A DNA stretch of 47,788 nucleotides from Alphaproteobacteria bacterium (GTDB lineage Bacteria; Pseudomonadota; Alphaproteobacteria; CALKHQ01), in assembly GCA_041396705.1 (NCBI GenBank), contig JAWKYB010000026.1, positions 1 through 47,788 on the forward strand, given 5' to 3'. The position numbers and the translations under genes are program-made. The notes under the pieces are model-generated. The model was not told where the DNA came from. It saw nothing but the letters and a program-made list of their open reading frames with translations, and made no database searches. This document shows positions 36,554 to 45,272 of the stretch, in pieces; positions within the stretch are counted from its first letter, which is position 1; every line of letters starts with the position of its first letter.

Positions 36554-36856
36554 ATGCTCTGGGCCATCCACTGCGTCGACAAGCCGAACAGCACAGACCT
36601 GCGCATGTCGCTGCGCCCGGCGCATCTCGACTATCTGAAGCAGCAGAACGCGCTGATCGTGCTGGCCGGCGCCACCCTGACCGACGACGGCGAGACCATG
36701 ACCGGCAGCGCCTTCGTGATCGAGGCCGAGAGCCGGGCCGCGGCCGAGGCGTTCTCCGCCAACGACCCGTTCACCAAGGGCGGCCTGTTCGGCAGCATCA
36801 CCATCGGCCGGATGCGCAAGGGCATCTGGAACCCCGACCACATGCCGGCCGCCTGA
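36554..36856 (+). CDS. YciI-like protein
   Basis: 100-residue protein of the YciI/dimeric alpha-beta barrel family: MLWAIHCVDKPNSTDLRMSL, RPAHLDYLKQQ, GATLTDDGETMTGSAFVIEA, NDPFTKGGLFGSITI. The conserved His of the RPAHLDYL helix and the Asp of the NDPF turn are kept. The start at 36554 follows AAGGAAA. Function is unclear; family members are small, probably ligand-binding or isomerase-like. It is followed after 13 bp by the EVE gene, most likely in one transcript. Confidence 0.9.
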   Translation: MLWAIHCVDKPNSTDLRMSLRPAHLDYLKQQNALIVLAGATLTDDGETMTGSAFVIEAESRAAAEAFSANDPFTKGGLFGSITIGRMRKGIWNPDHMPAA

Positions 36857-36869
36857 CGCGACGGCGCCC

Positions 36870-37283
36870 ATGGCCCACTGGCTGTACAAGTCCGAGCCCG
36901 GCACCTGGTCGTGGGACGACCAGGTCAAGGCCGGCAGCACCTTCTGGGACGGCGTCCGCAACGCCCAGGCCAACAACAACATGAAGGCGATGCGGGTCGG
37001 CGAGCGCGGCTTCTTCTACCACTCCGGCGACGAGCGGGCGGTGGTCGGCGTGGTCGAGGTGGTCAAGACCTGGTACCCCGACCCCAAGGACGACACCGGC
37101 CGCTACGGCATGGTCGACCTGAAGACGGTGGGCGCCTTCCCGCAGCCGGTCGCGCTCGCCGCCATCAAGGCCGAGCCGGCGCTGGCCGAGATGGTGCTGG
37201 TCAAGAACTCCCGGCTGTCGGTACAGCCCGTTACGGATGCGGAATGGTCCCGCGTCTGCGCCATGGGCGGCTACAAGCCATAG
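36870..37283 (+). CDS. EVE domain-containing protein
   Basis: 137-residue single EVE domain with the expected order: HWLYKSEPGTWSWDDQ, WDGVRNAQANNNMKAMRVGE, FFYHSGDERAVVGVVEV and the C-terminal QPVTDAEWSRVCAMGG. EVE domains are PUA-like folds related to YTH that bind modified bases in RNA or DNA; here the protein is free-standing, not fused to a nuclease, and beside yciI, which speaks for a housekeeping role. The stop lies 7 bp from that of the convergent DUF4432 gene. Confidence 0.92.
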   Translation: MAHWLYKSEPGTWSWDDQVKAGSTFWDGVRNAQANNNMKAMRVGERGFFYHSGDERAVVGVVEVVKTWYPDPKDDTGRYGMVDLKTVGAFPQPVALAAIKAEPALAEMVLVKNSRLSVQPVTDAEWSRVCAMGGYKP

Positions 37284-37290
37284 CGCCGCT

Positions 37291-38424
37291 CTAGCCCTGG
37301 ATCGCCGCCACCCGGGCATCGAGCGACGCCAGCGCCGCCTCGCCCGCCAGCGCGGAGAAACGCAGCGCGTAGCTGCTTTCCTGGCCGTGGTCGAGCCAGC
37401 GGATCTCGCCGCGCTCGCGCTGCTGCTGGCGGCTGCCCGGCCAGACCGTGCACGGCTCGATGCCCATCACGTAGTTGCCGGCCTGCAGGTTCTGCCACTG
37501 CAGCAGGCAGGGCAGGGCGCGCTTGTCGTATTCCATCTGGAAGCCCAGCCCGGTGCGGCCGTCGCCCCAGTCGAAGCGGCGGTTGACCAGTGCCGCCAGC
37601 GCGGTGCCGTCGGCTGCCGTCTTGACCTCGTGGGCGTAGACCTGCTCGCGGAACCCGTCCAGCGGCGCGGTCTGGAAACGATAGTCGACGTCGGTGGCGT
37701 CGGGGTCGTGGGCCATGAACGGCGTGCCGGCGATCGGCGCCACCAGTTCCGACCCGTCGTCCAGCACCGGCCAGCCGATGTTGACGTGGTAGAGCAGCAT
37801 GTGCGGCGTGCGATAGAAGCCCAGATTCTCCACCCGGTCGCGGATGCTGACCGTCGGCTCGCCGACCCGCGCCTCGATCCGGCGGGTCAGCTTCAGGTTC
37901 TCGGCGAACATCGCCGCCTGGCGCACCTCGCCCTCGGCCCACAGGGTGCATTGGTCGCCGTCCCACTGCACGCCGTAGCCGACCAGCCGCGCGGGCGTGT
38001 AACTGGCGCGGCCGTGGATGCCGTGGAAGATCTTGGCGCGATAGGGATAGTTGTAGTGGTCGGCGCTTTCCTCGGCCATGCCCAGCACATGGTCGAGGCC
38101 GCAGGTGTTCATGAAGCCGGAGAAGGAGCGCAGGAAGCCGAGCCCGCCCTCCGCGTCGACCTCATGCAGCCAGGGATGGCGGAAGCCGGTCGGCGAATGC
38201 CAGCCGATGGCGGCGCGGTCCAGCTGCATCGAGCCGATGTCCATGCAGCGGTCGACCAGCACGTCGAAGCGGAAGCCGCAGCCGGTGTCGAATTCCAGCA
38301 CGCGCAGCCCGCGCTCCGGGCCGTCGTCGCAGGTGACCGCGCGCACGCCGAACACCTGCGACATGTCGCCGAACTGGCGCACCAGCTGGGCGCGCGACCA
38401 GTCGCGCCCGAACAATTTGGGCAT
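37291..38424 (-). CDS. DUF4432 family, aldose epimerase-like protein
   Basis: 377-residue protein with the galactose-mutarotase-like beta-sandwich pattern of DUF4432: RGLRVLEFDTGCGFRFDVLVDRCMDIGSM, GWHSPTGFRHPWL, FMNTCGLDHV, HGIHGRASYTPA, MLLYHVNIGWPVL and the late ExxTVWPGS segment (GIEPCTVWPGSR). The His residues in HGIHGR and LYHVN and the Glu of GIEP are candidate catalytic positions by analogy with mutarotases. The start at 38424 has a strong GGGGGAGGAAA site. Substrate, presumably a sugar or sugar acid, cannot be given. Confidence 0.88.
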   Translation of the reverse strand: MPKLFGRDWSRAQLVRQFGDMSQVFGVRAVTCDDGPERGLRVLEFDTGCGFRFDVLVDRCMDIGSMQLDRAAIGWHSPTGFRHPWLHEVDAEGGLGFLRSFSGFMNTCGLDHVLGMAEESADHYNYPYRAKIFHGIHGRASYTPARLVGYGVQWDGDQCTLWAEGEVRQAAMFAENLKLTRRIEARVGEPTVSIRDRVENLGFYRTPHMLLYHVNIGWPVLDDGSELVAPIAGTPFMAHDPDATDVDYRFQTAPLDGFREQVYAHEVKTAADGTALAALVNRRFDWGDGRTGLGFQMEYDKRALPCLLQWQNLQAGNYVMGIEPCTVWPGSRQQQRERGEIRWLDHGQESSYALRFSALAGEAALASLDARVAAIQG

Positions 38425-38528
38425 CGCTTTCCTCCCCCGGCTCTTCGGCCTTGCATCCGCGGCCGGGGCGAGGGTGGGGCCGGAGCGGCCCCGGGGTCAA
38501 GCGCGCCGACGCGGCGCCGGACCGGGCG

Positions 38529-39005
38529 TCAGTCCTCGTCCTCCGGCTTGACGATGCCGTCGACGTCGTCCTCTTCCTCGTCGTCTTCTTCGAGCACGAA
38601 GTCGCCGTCGTCCTCGTCGTCGTCGACCTCGGGCAGGTCCTCGTCGATGTCGTCCTCGATCTCGTCGTCGGCCGGCGCCGCCTTCTTGGCCGGCGCTTCG
38701 ATGGCGGCCTCGTCCTCGTCTTCGTCCTCTTCGAGCACCAGCGTGTCGTCGTCTTCGTCATCGAGCACGACCTCGTCGTCGTCCTCCATGGTCTCCTCGT
38801 CGACCTCCTCGTCCTCGTCCTCCACCGCCGCCACCGCGGGCCGGGCCTTCTCCGGCGCGGCGCGCCCGCGCCGGCTGCGATAGGCCGCGTCGGGATCGTA
38901 GGCCGTGCCGCAGGCGGGGCATTCGATCGGCGTCTTGTTCAGGTCGTAGAAGCGCGTGTGGCAGCTGTGGCACTGCCGCTTGATGCCCCATTCCGGATTG
39001 GCCAC
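38529..39005 (-). CDS. FYDLN-acid zinc-ribbon protein (TIGR02300 type), GTG start
   Basis: 158-residue protein: an N-terminal zinc ribbon with C12-x2-C15 and C29-x2-C32 around the signature FYDLNKTPIECPACG, then an extremely acidic tail (about 60-158) made mostly of Asp and Glu in runs, broken by APAKKAAPA. The GTG at 39005 is chosen because AAGGAG lies 9 bases upstream and the family normally starts right before this ribbon. The family is almost confined to alphaproteobacteria and its function is unknown. It is divergent from aroA across 251 bp. Confidence 0.9.
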   Translation of the reverse strand: MANPEWGIKRQCHSCHTRFYDLNKTPIECPACGTAYDPDAAYRSRRGRAAPEKARPAVAAVEDEDEEVDEETMEDDDEVVLDDEDDDTLVLEEDEDEDEAAIEAPAKKAAPADDEIEDDIDEDLPEVDDDEDDGDFVLEEDDEEEDDVDGIVKPEDED

Positions 39006-39048
39006 GCCTCGGTCTCCTTCACTGCGTCGGGTTGCGCGGGTCCTTGCC

Positions 39049-39066
39049 CGGCCGGTCCGCCGGCCG
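39049..39066. other. GC-rich hairpin in the divergent gap before aroA
   Basis: Perfect 7-bp inverted repeat CGGCCGG/CCGGCCG with a TCCG loop, 44 bp upstream of the FYDLN gene start. It may form in the leader of that transcript; no T-run follows. The rest of the 39006-39256 gap contains no tRNA-like sequence. Confidence 0.35.
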
Positions 39067-39187
39067 CTGCGGCGCGGGCCGCCTGCGCTCAAGGCTCGGT
39101 GCGATGCGGCCCGTGCCTCTGCCACGAAGTCCGGCATGTGTCAAAAGCAAAGTGGGCACACGCGTCGCGCGCGGCGACGATCGGCGA

Positions 39188-39217
39188 TTGACCCCGCCGC
39201 GCGGGGCCGCCTACTGT
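39188..39217 (+). promoter_or_regulatory. Candidate aroA promoter
   Basis: TTGACC (39188-39193, 5/6 match) and TACTGT (39212-39217, weak) are separated by 18 bp and lie 40 bp before the aroA ATG. The -10 is poor, so support rests on the -35 and position. Confidence 0.45.
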
Positions 39218-39256
39218 CCGCCGCGCGAGCGCAACCTCTGGCGGATTTCCAGGCAC

Positions 39257-40606
39257 ATGACCCACCCTTCCTCGAGCCCGCGGCCGCTCAGCGCCGGCCG
39301 TTCGCGCGGGCTCGCCGGCACCCTGCGCGTGCCGGGCGACAAGTCGATCTCGCACCGCGCGCTGATGCTCGGCGCGCTGGCGCTCGGCGAGACCACGATC
39401 AGCGGCCTGCTCGAGGGCGAGGACGTGCTGGCCACCGCCGCCGCCATGCGCCGCCTGGGCGCCACGGTCGACCGCGGCGCCGACGGCGTCTGGCGGGTGC
39501 ACGGGGTCGGCGTCGGCGGCATGGCCGAGCCAGACTGCGTGCTGGACATGGGCAATTCCGGCACCGCCGCACGGCTGCTGATCGGCGTGGTGTCGACCCA
39601 GCCGATCACCTGCTTCTTCACCGGCGACGCCTCGCTGAACAAGCGGCCGATGGCGCGGGTCACCGGCCCGCTGGCGCGGATGGGCGCACGCTTCGTCACC
39701 CGGACCGGCGGGCTGCTGCCGCTGGCGGTGACCGGCCCGGAAACCGCGCTGCCGATCCGCTACGACTCCCCGGTCGCCTCGGCGCAGATCAAGTCGGCCG
39801 TCATCCTCGCCGGGCTGAACGCGCCGGGCGAGACCACGGTGGTGGAGCCGGCGCCGTCGCGCGACCACAGCGAGAACATGCTGCGCCACTTCGGCGCCAG
39901 CGTGACCGTCGAGGCCGACGGCGCGCGCCGCATCGTCACCGTCGCCGGCCACCCCGACCTGCGCGGCCGCACCGTCGCGGTGCCGGCCGACCCGTCGTCG
40001 GCGGCCTTTCCGACCGTCGCCGCGCTGATCGTGCCCGACAGCACGGTGCGGCTGCCGGCGGTCGGCATGAACCCGCACCGCGACGGCCTCTACCGCACCC
40101 TTGTCGAGATGGGCGCCGCCATCCGCATGGAGAACGAAGGCAGCGTCGGCGGCGAGCCGGTCGCCGACCTGGTGGTTTCGGCCAGCGCGCTGAAGGGCGT
40201 CGACGTGCCGGCCGAGCGCGCGCCGTCGATGATCGACGAATACCCGGTCCTGGCGGTGGCCGCCGCCTGTGCCGAGGGCAGCACCCGCATGCGCGGGCTG
40301 GCCGAACTGCGCGTCAAGGAATCCGACCGGCTGGCGGTGACCGCCGACGGGCTGGCCGCCTGCGGCGCCCGGGTCGAGATCGAGGGCGACGACCTGATCG
40401 TGCACGGCACCGGCCGGCCGCCTGCCGGCGGCGCCACCATCGCCGCCCGGCTCGACCACCGCATCGCCATGAGCTTCCTGGTGCTCGGCCTGGCCAGCGA
40501 CGCACCCGTGGCCATCGACGACGGCGCGCCGATCGACACCAGCTTCCCCGGCTTCGCCGACGGCATGCGGGCCCTGGGCGCGGACATCCGCGCCGCCGGC
40601 GGCTGA
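39257..40606 (+). CDS. aroA: 3-phosphoshikimate 1-carboxyvinyltransferase (EPSP synthase, class II-like)
   Basis: Sixth step of the shikimate pathway: joins phosphoenolpyruvate to shikimate-3-phosphate. Signature segments are RVPGDKSISHRALMLGALALG (first Lys at 29), LLEGEDVLATAAAM, KRPMARVTGPL, SAQIKSAVILAGLN, RDHSENML, PSMIDEYPVLAVAAA and RVKESDRL. The sequence follows the class II (Agrobacterium CP4-like) pattern, but the PEP-site motif reads N100-S-G-T-A with Gly102 where CP4 has Ala100 and E. coli has Gly96. 449 residues. The upstream frame before MTHPSSS is shadow. cmk starts 2 bp after the stop. Confidence 0.95.
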   Translation: MTHPSSSPRPLSAGRSRGLAGTLRVPGDKSISHRALMLGALALGETTISGLLEGEDVLATAAAMRRLGATVDRGADGVWRVHGVGVGGMAEPDCVLDMGNSGTAARLLIGVVSTQPITCFFTGDASLNKRPMARVTGPLARMGARFVTRTGGLLPLAVTGPETALPIRYDSPVASAQIKSAVILAGLNAPGETTVVEPAPSRDHSENMLRHFGASVTVEADGARRIVTVAGHPDLRGRTVAVPADPSSAAFPTVAALIVPDSTVRLPAVGMNPHRDGLYRTLVEMGAAIRMENEGSVGGEPVADLVVSASALKGVDVPAERAPSMIDEYPVLAVAAACAEGSTRMRGLAELRVKESDRLAVTADGLAACGARVEIEGDDLIVHGTGRPPAGGATIAARLDHRIAMSFLVLGLASDAPVAIDDGAPIDTSFPGFADGMRALGADIRAAGG

Positions 40607-40608
40607 GC

Positions 40609-41268
40609 GTGGCCGTCGTCGTCGCCATCGACGGGCCGGCCGCCTCCGGCAAGGGCACGCTCGCCCGCCGGCTGGCCGAGCGGCTGGGCTACGCCCACCT
40701 CGACACCGGCAAGCTCTACCGCGCGGTCGCCCGCGACATGCTGGACGCCGGCGCCGACCTCGACGACGCCGAGGCGGCCGCGCGCACCGCCCGCGCGCTC
40801 GACGTCGCCACGCTGGCCGACCCGCGGCTGGCCGACGACGCGATCGGGCGCGCCGCCTCGCGCATCGCCGTCGTGCCGGCGGTGCGGGCGGCGCTGCTGG
40901 ACCTGCAGCGCGCTTTCGCGGCGCGTCCGCCCGGCGGCGCGCCGGGCGCCGTGCTCGACGGCCGCGACATCGGAACGGTGATCTGCCCCGGCGCCGACGT
41001 GAAGCTGTTCGTCGACGCCGACGTGGCGGTTCGCGCCCGCCGGCGCTGGAACGAGTTGCGGGAACGCGGCGAGGACGCTATATACGCCGCCGTCCTGCAA
41101 GAAATGAAGGAGCGGGACGCACGCGACGCTTCGCGTGCCGTCGCGCCGATGGCGCCGGCCGAAGACGCCTGCCGCGTGGACACGACCGAGATGGACGCGG
41201 ACGCCGCCCTGGCGGCAGTGCTGCGCATTGTGCATTCCAGGCTCGGCCGCGACCGCGCGGACAACTAG
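40609..41268 (+). CDS. cmk: Cytidylate kinase, GTG start
   Basis: Phosphorylates CMP/dCMP to the diphosphate. The GTG at 40609, 2 bp after the aroA stop, gives MAVVVAIDGPAASGKGTLAR with the P-loop GPAASGKGT at 9-17. The CMP-binding parts HLDTGKLYRAVA, VLDGRDIGTVICPGADVK and RARRRWNELRERG follow. 219 residues, normal for the family. aroA-cmk-rpsA is a widespread order. Confidence 0.94.
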   Translation: MAVVVAIDGPAASGKGTLARRLAERLGYAHLDTGKLYRAVARDMLDAGADLDDAEAAARTARALDVATLADPRLADDAIGRAASRIAVVPAVRAALLDLQRAFAARPPGGAPGAVLDGRDIGTVICPGADVKLFVDADVAVRARRRWNELRERGEDAIYAAVLQEMKERDARDASRAVAPMAPAEDACRVDTTEMDADAALAAVLRIVHSRLGRDRADN

Positions 41269-41300
41269 GGGCGTTCCCGGACCGGAACAGACATGAACCC

Positions 41301-41385
41301 GGCCGTGCAGGCATCCGCACGGCCCGTTTGGCAAACCATCGCACCAACAGCCCCTTTCGGGGGCAGACCGCCGGAGACAACCGGC
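41301..41385 (+). promoter_or_regulatory. Structured rpsA leader with three stem-loops
   Basis: The 155-bp gap before rpsA holds three consecutive hairpins: an 8-bp perfect stem GGCCGTGC/GCACGGCC with an 8-base loop (41301-41324), a 5-bp GCCCC/GGGGC stem (41350-41364) and a 5-bp GCCGG/CCGGC stem (41370-41385). S1 is known in enterobacteria to repress its own translation through leader structure; a similar role here is inferred. Confidence 0.45.
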
Positions 41386-41423
41386 TGGCCGGAACATGAC
41401 CCGAACCGAGTAAGGACCCTTTG

Positions 41424-43130
41424 ATGACTGCTCAGACCCCCGCAACCGAAACCGAAGCTTTTGCCGCGCTGCTCGCCGAGACCATGGGCGACGACGCGGT
41501 GTTCGAAGGCGCCGTGATCCGCGGCACCATCGTCGCCATCGACGACGACGCCGTCACCGTCGACGTCGGCCTCAAGTCCGAGGGCCGCGTCGACCTGAAG
41601 GAATTCGCCGAGAACGGCCAGATCCCCGAGCTGAAGGTCGGCGATCAGGTCGAGGTGTTCGTCGAGCGCATGGAAGACCGCATGGGCGAGGCGATGCTGT
41701 CGCGCGAGAAGGCCAAGCGCGAGGAGACCTGGGACGCGCTGGAAGAGCACTTCAACAAGGCCGAGCGGGTGCAGGGCGTGATCTTCGGCCGGGTCAAGGG
41801 CGGCTTCACCGTCGACCTTTCCGGCGCCGTCGCCTTCCTGCCCGGCAGCCAGGTCGACATCCGCCCGGTGCGCGACGTCACCCCGCTGATGGGCACCAAG
41901 CAGCCGTTCCAGATCCTGAAGATGGACCGCCCGCGCGGCAACATCGTGGTGTCGCGCCGCGCCGTGCTGGAAGAGACCCGCGCCGAGCAGCGTTCCGAGC
42001 TGGTCGCCAACCTGAAGGAAGGCCAGATCCTGCAGGGCGTGGTGAAGAACATCACCGACTACGGCGCCTTCGTCGACCTGGGCGGCGTCGACGGCCTGCT
42101 GCACGTCACCGACATCGCCTGGCGCCGGATCAACCATCCCAGCGAGGCGCTGCAGATCGGCCAGACCGTCAAGGTGCAGGTGATCCGCTTCAACCCGGAG
42201 AACCAGCGCATCAGCCTGGGCATGAAGCAGCTCGAGGCCGACCCGTGGGAAGGCGTCGAGATCAAGTATCCGGTCGGGGCCAAGTTCAACGGCCGCGTCA
42301 CCAACATCACCGACTACGGCGCCTTCGTCGAGCTGGAGCCGGGCATCGAGGGCCTGGTCCACGTCTCGGAGATGAGCTGGACCAAGAAGAACGTTGACCC
42401 CGGCAAGATCGTCTCGACCAGCCAGGAGGTCGAGGTGATGGTGCTGGACGTCGACCCGGTCAAGCGGCGCATCAGCCTGGGCCTGAAGCAGTGCCTGTCG
42501 AACCCGTGGGAGGACATCGCCAGCCACCACCCGGTCGGCTCCACGGTCGAGGGCGCGATCAAGAACATCACCGAGTTCGGCCTGTTCGTCGGCCTGCCCG
42601 GCGACATCGACGGCATGGTCCACCTGTCCGACCTGAGCTGGGACAAGCCCGGCGACGAGGCGGTGAAGGACTATGCCAAGGGCGACACGGTCAAGTGCAA
42701 GGTGCTGGACATCGATGCCGAGAAGGAGCGCATCAGCCTCGGCATCAAGCAGCTCGAGCAGGATCCGTTCGAGAGCAGCCTGGGCAGCCTGAAGAAGGGC
42801 CAGATCGTCACCGGCACCGTCAGCGCGGTGCTGGAGAACGCGATCGAGGTGACCCTGGCCGACGGCGCCGTCGGCGTGATCCGCAAGTCGGACCTCGCCC
42901 GCGACCGCTCCGAGCAGCGGCCGGACCGCTTCGCGGTCGGCGAGAAGCTGGACGCCAAGATCACCCAGATCGACCGCGGCAGCCGCAAGATCATGCTGTC
43001 GATCAAGGCGCGCGAGGTCGAGGAGGACAAGGCGGCGATGGAGCAGTACGGCTCGTCCGACAGCGGCGCCACGCTCGGCGACATCCTCGGCGCCGCGCTG
43101 AAGGGCCAGGAAGAGAAGAACAACGGCTGA
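41424..43130 (+). CDS. rpsA: 30S ribosomal protein S1
   Basis: RNA-binding ribosomal protein that helps unfold and load mRNA on the 30S subunit. Six S1 (OB-fold) repeats are visible at about 27-95, 112-178, 198-267, 285-354, 372-441 and 458-527; repeats 3 and 4 are nearest the consensus (NITDYGAFVDLGGVDGLLHV, NITDYGAFVELEPGIEGLVH). 568 residues, matching proteobacterial S1. The ATG at 41424 is chosen over the preceding TTG; AAGGA lies 9 bases upstream. A strong hairpin follows the gene. Confidence 0.97.
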   Translation: MTAQTPATETEAFAALLAETMGDDAVFEGAVIRGTIVAIDDDAVTVDVGLKSEGRVDLKEFAENGQIPELKVGDQVEVFVERMEDRMGEAMLSREKAKREETWDALEEHFNKAERVQGVIFGRVKGGFTVDLSGAVAFLPGSQVDIRPVRDVTPLMGTKQPFQILKMDRPRGNIVVSRRAVLEETRAEQRSELVANLKEGQILQGVVKNITDYGAFVDLGGVDGLLHVTDIAWRRINHPSEALQIGQTVKVQVIRFNPENQRISLGMKQLEADPWEGVEIKYPVGAKFNGRVTNITDYGAFVELEPGIEGLVHVSEMSWTKKNVDPGKIVSTSQEVEVMVLDVDPVKRRISLGLKQCLSNPWEDIASHHPVGSTVEGAIKNITEFGLFVGLPGDIDGMVHLSDLSWDKPGDEAVKDYAKGDTVKCKVLDIDAEKERISLGIKQLEQDPFESSLGSLKKGQIVTGTVSAVLENAIEVTLADGAVGVIRKSDLARDRSEQRPDRFAVGEKLDAKITQIDRGSRKIMLSIKAREVEEDKAAMEQYGSSDSGATLGDILGAALKGQEEKNNG

Positions 43131-43167
43131 CCGGCCGCCCCTTCTCGCCTATCCTGCCATCGGGATC

Positions 43168-43204
43168 GGCGCCCGCGCGGCCCATCGCCGGCCGCGCGGG
43201 CGCC
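43168..43204 (+). terminator. Strong GC hairpin after rpsA, probable terminator
   Basis: Perfect 15-bp inverted repeat (left arm GGCGCCCGCGCGGCC, 43168-43182; right arm 43190-43204) with a 7-base loop, 38 bp after the rpsA stop. Only a short T-rich stretch (GTTTCTC from 43211) follows, so termination may be imperfect or the stem may protect the rpsA 3' end. Confidence 0.65.
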
Positions 43205-43256
43205 CGCCCCGTTTCTCGTATCCAGCGTTCGCCGCTCCAGCATTCGGGGATCTGAC

Positions 43257-45272
43257 ATGACGGCACCGGCCGAGGCTTCTCACGCGGAGATGGCCAACGC
43301 CATCCGTGCGCTGTCGATGGACGCGGTCCAGCGCGCCAATTCGGGCCATCCCGGCATGCCGATGGGCATGGCCGACATCGCCACCGTGCTGTTCCGCGAC
43401 TTCCTGAACTTCGACCCGGCCGACCCGCGCTGGCCGGACCGCGACCGCTTCGTGCTGTCGAACGGCCACGGCTCGATGCTGCTCTATGCCGTGCTGTACC
43501 TGACCGGCTATGCCGACATGACGCTGGACGAGCTGAAGAACTTCCGCCAGCTCGGCAGCCGCACCGCCGGCCACCCGGAATACGGCCACGCCGCCGGCAT
43601 CGAGACCACCACCGGCCCGCTCGGCCAGGGCATCGCCAACGCGGTCGGCATGGCGCTGGCCGAACGCCGGCTGAACGCCGAGTTCGGCGACGCGCTGGTC
43701 GACCACCACACCTACGTGTTCTGCGGCGACGGCTGCCTGATGGAAGGCGTCAGCCAGGAGGCGATCTCGCTGGCCGGCCATCTGCGGCTCGGCCGCCTGA
43801 TCGTCATCTTCGACGACAACGGCATCTCGATCGACGGCAGCACCTCGCTGACCACCTCCGACGACCAGCTCGCCCGCTTCGAGGCCTCCGGCTGGCACGT
43901 GCAGGCCTGCGACGGCCACGACCCCGACGCCATCGCCAAGGCGATCGCGGCGGCGCGCGACAGCGAGCGGCCGTCGCTGATCGCCGCCAAGACGGTGATC
44001 GGCTTCGGCGCGCCCGAGGGCCTGGCCGGCAGCGCCGAGTCCCACGGCAAGGCGCTGGGCGACGAGGCGATCGCCAGGACCCGCAAGACGCTGGGCTGGC
44101 CCTATCCGCCGTTCGAGGTGCCGGACCGCATCCTCGACGCCTGGCGGGCGACCGCGAAGCGCGGCGCCGCGGCCCGCGCCGCCTGGGCCGGGCGGCTGGA
44201 GCAGGCGATCGGTCCCGTCCGCGCCGAGTTCGAGCGCCGCTTCCGCGGCGACCTGCCCGACACGGTCGGCCACGCGGTCCACGCCGCCAAGGTCGCGCTG
44301 GCCGAAAAGATGCCGAAGCTGGCCACCCGGGTCGCCTCGCAGCAGGCGCTGGAGGCGCTGGCGCCGGTGCTGCCGGAGCTGATCGGCGGCTCGGCCGACC
44401 TGACCGGCTCCAACAACACCCGCACCAAGGCCTTCGCCATGGACCCGGTCAAGGCCGGCGACTGGCACGGCGGCTATGTGTTCTACGGCGTGCGCGAGCA
44501 CGGCATGGCCGCCGCGGTCAACGGCATCGCCCTGCATGGCGGGCTGATCCCCTATGGCGGCACCTTCCTGGTGTTCAGCGACTACATGCGCCCGTCGCTG
44601 CGGCTGGCGGCGCTGATGGGCATCCGCGCCATCCAGGTGCTGACCCACGATTCCATCGGCCTCGGCGAGGACGGCCCGACCCACCAGCCGGTCGAGCATC
44701 TGGCCGCGCTGCGCGCCATTCCAAACCTCGACGTGTTCCGCCCCGCCGACGCGATGGAGACGCTGGAGTGCTGGGCGCTGGCGCTGGCCCGCAAGGACGG
44801 GCCCTCGGTGCTGGCGCTGACCCGCCAGGGCCTGCCGGCGCTGCGCGACGACGCCGACAGCACCAACCGCTGCGCCCGCGGCGCCTATCTGGTGCGCGAT
44901 CCCGGCCACGGCCGCGACGTCACCCTGATCGCCAGCGGCTCGGAGGTCGAACTGGCGCTGGCCGCGGCCGACCTGCTGGCCGCGGACGGCCGCAAGGTCG
45001 CGGTGGCGTCGGCGCCGTGCCTGGAGATCTTCCGCCGCCAGGACGCCCACTACCGCGCCGATATCCTGGGCCCGGCCGGCGGCGTCCGCGTCGCGGTCGA
45101 GGCCGCGCTGATGACGGGCTGGGACGACATCGTCGGCGCCAACGGCGCCACCGTCGGCATGACCGGCTTCGGCGCGTCCGGCCCGATCGAGGCGCTGTTC
45201 CCGCATTTCGGCATCACCGCCGAGGCGGTGGCGGCCGCGGCACGGGAACGGCTGGCCGCCGCGAAGAAGTGA
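43257..45272 (+). CDS. tkt: Transketolase
   Basis: Thiamine-diphosphate enzyme moving two-carbon units in the pentose phosphate pathway. The first domain has NSGHPGMPMGMADIA and FVLSNGHGSMLLYA, and the TPP/metal motif GDGCLMEGVSQEA (about 157 onward) ending in FDDNGISIDG. The middle pyrimidine domain carries GGSADLTGSNNT and the catalytic region YGVREHGMAAAVNGIALHGG, DSIGLGEDGPTHQPVEH. The C-terminal domain is complete (LIASGSEVELALAAA). 671 residues. It is followed by gap after 92 bp; the hairpin behind rpsA suggests its own promoter, not clearly seen. Confidence 0.96.
   Translation: MTAPAEASHAEMANAIRALSMDAVQRANSGHPGMPMGMADIATVLFRDFLNFDPADPRWPDRDRFVLSNGHGSMLLYAVLYLTGYADMTLDELKNFRQLGSRTAGHPEYGHAAGIETTTGPLGQGIANAVGMALAERRLNAEFGDALVDHHTYVFCGDGCLMEGVSQEAISLAGHLRLGRLIVIFDDNGISIDGSTSLTTSDDQLARFEASGWHVQACDGHDPDAIAKAIAAARDSERPSLIAAKTVIGFGAPEGLAGSAESHGKALGDEAIARTRKTLGWPYPPFEVPDRILDAWRATAKRGAAARAAWAGRLEQAIGPVRAEFERRFRGDLPDTVGHAVHAAKVALAEKMPKLATRVASQQALEALAPVLPELIGGSADLTGSNNTRTKAFAMDPVKAGDWHGGYVFYGVREHGMAAAVNGIALHGGLIPYGGTFLVFSDYMRPSLRLAALMGIRAIQVLTHDSIGLGEDGPTHQPVEHLAALRAIPNLDVFRPADAMETLECWALALARKDGPSVLALTRQGLPALRDDADSTNRCARGAYLVRDPGHGRDVTLIASGSEVELALAAADLLAADGRKVAVASAPCLEIFRRQDAHYRADILGPAGGVRVAVEAALMTGWDDIVGANGATVGMTGFGASGPIEALFPHFGITAEAVAAAARERLAAAKK

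Noticed and set aside
39006..39256. tRNA gene in the gap beside aroA
   Set aside because: No T-loop GGTTCRA motif or acceptor-stem pairing on either strand.
38956..40600. Long N-terminal extension in frame with cmk, lying over aroA
   Set aside because: The aroA frame is the real one here; the cmk product starts at GTG 40609 with its P-loop ten residues later.
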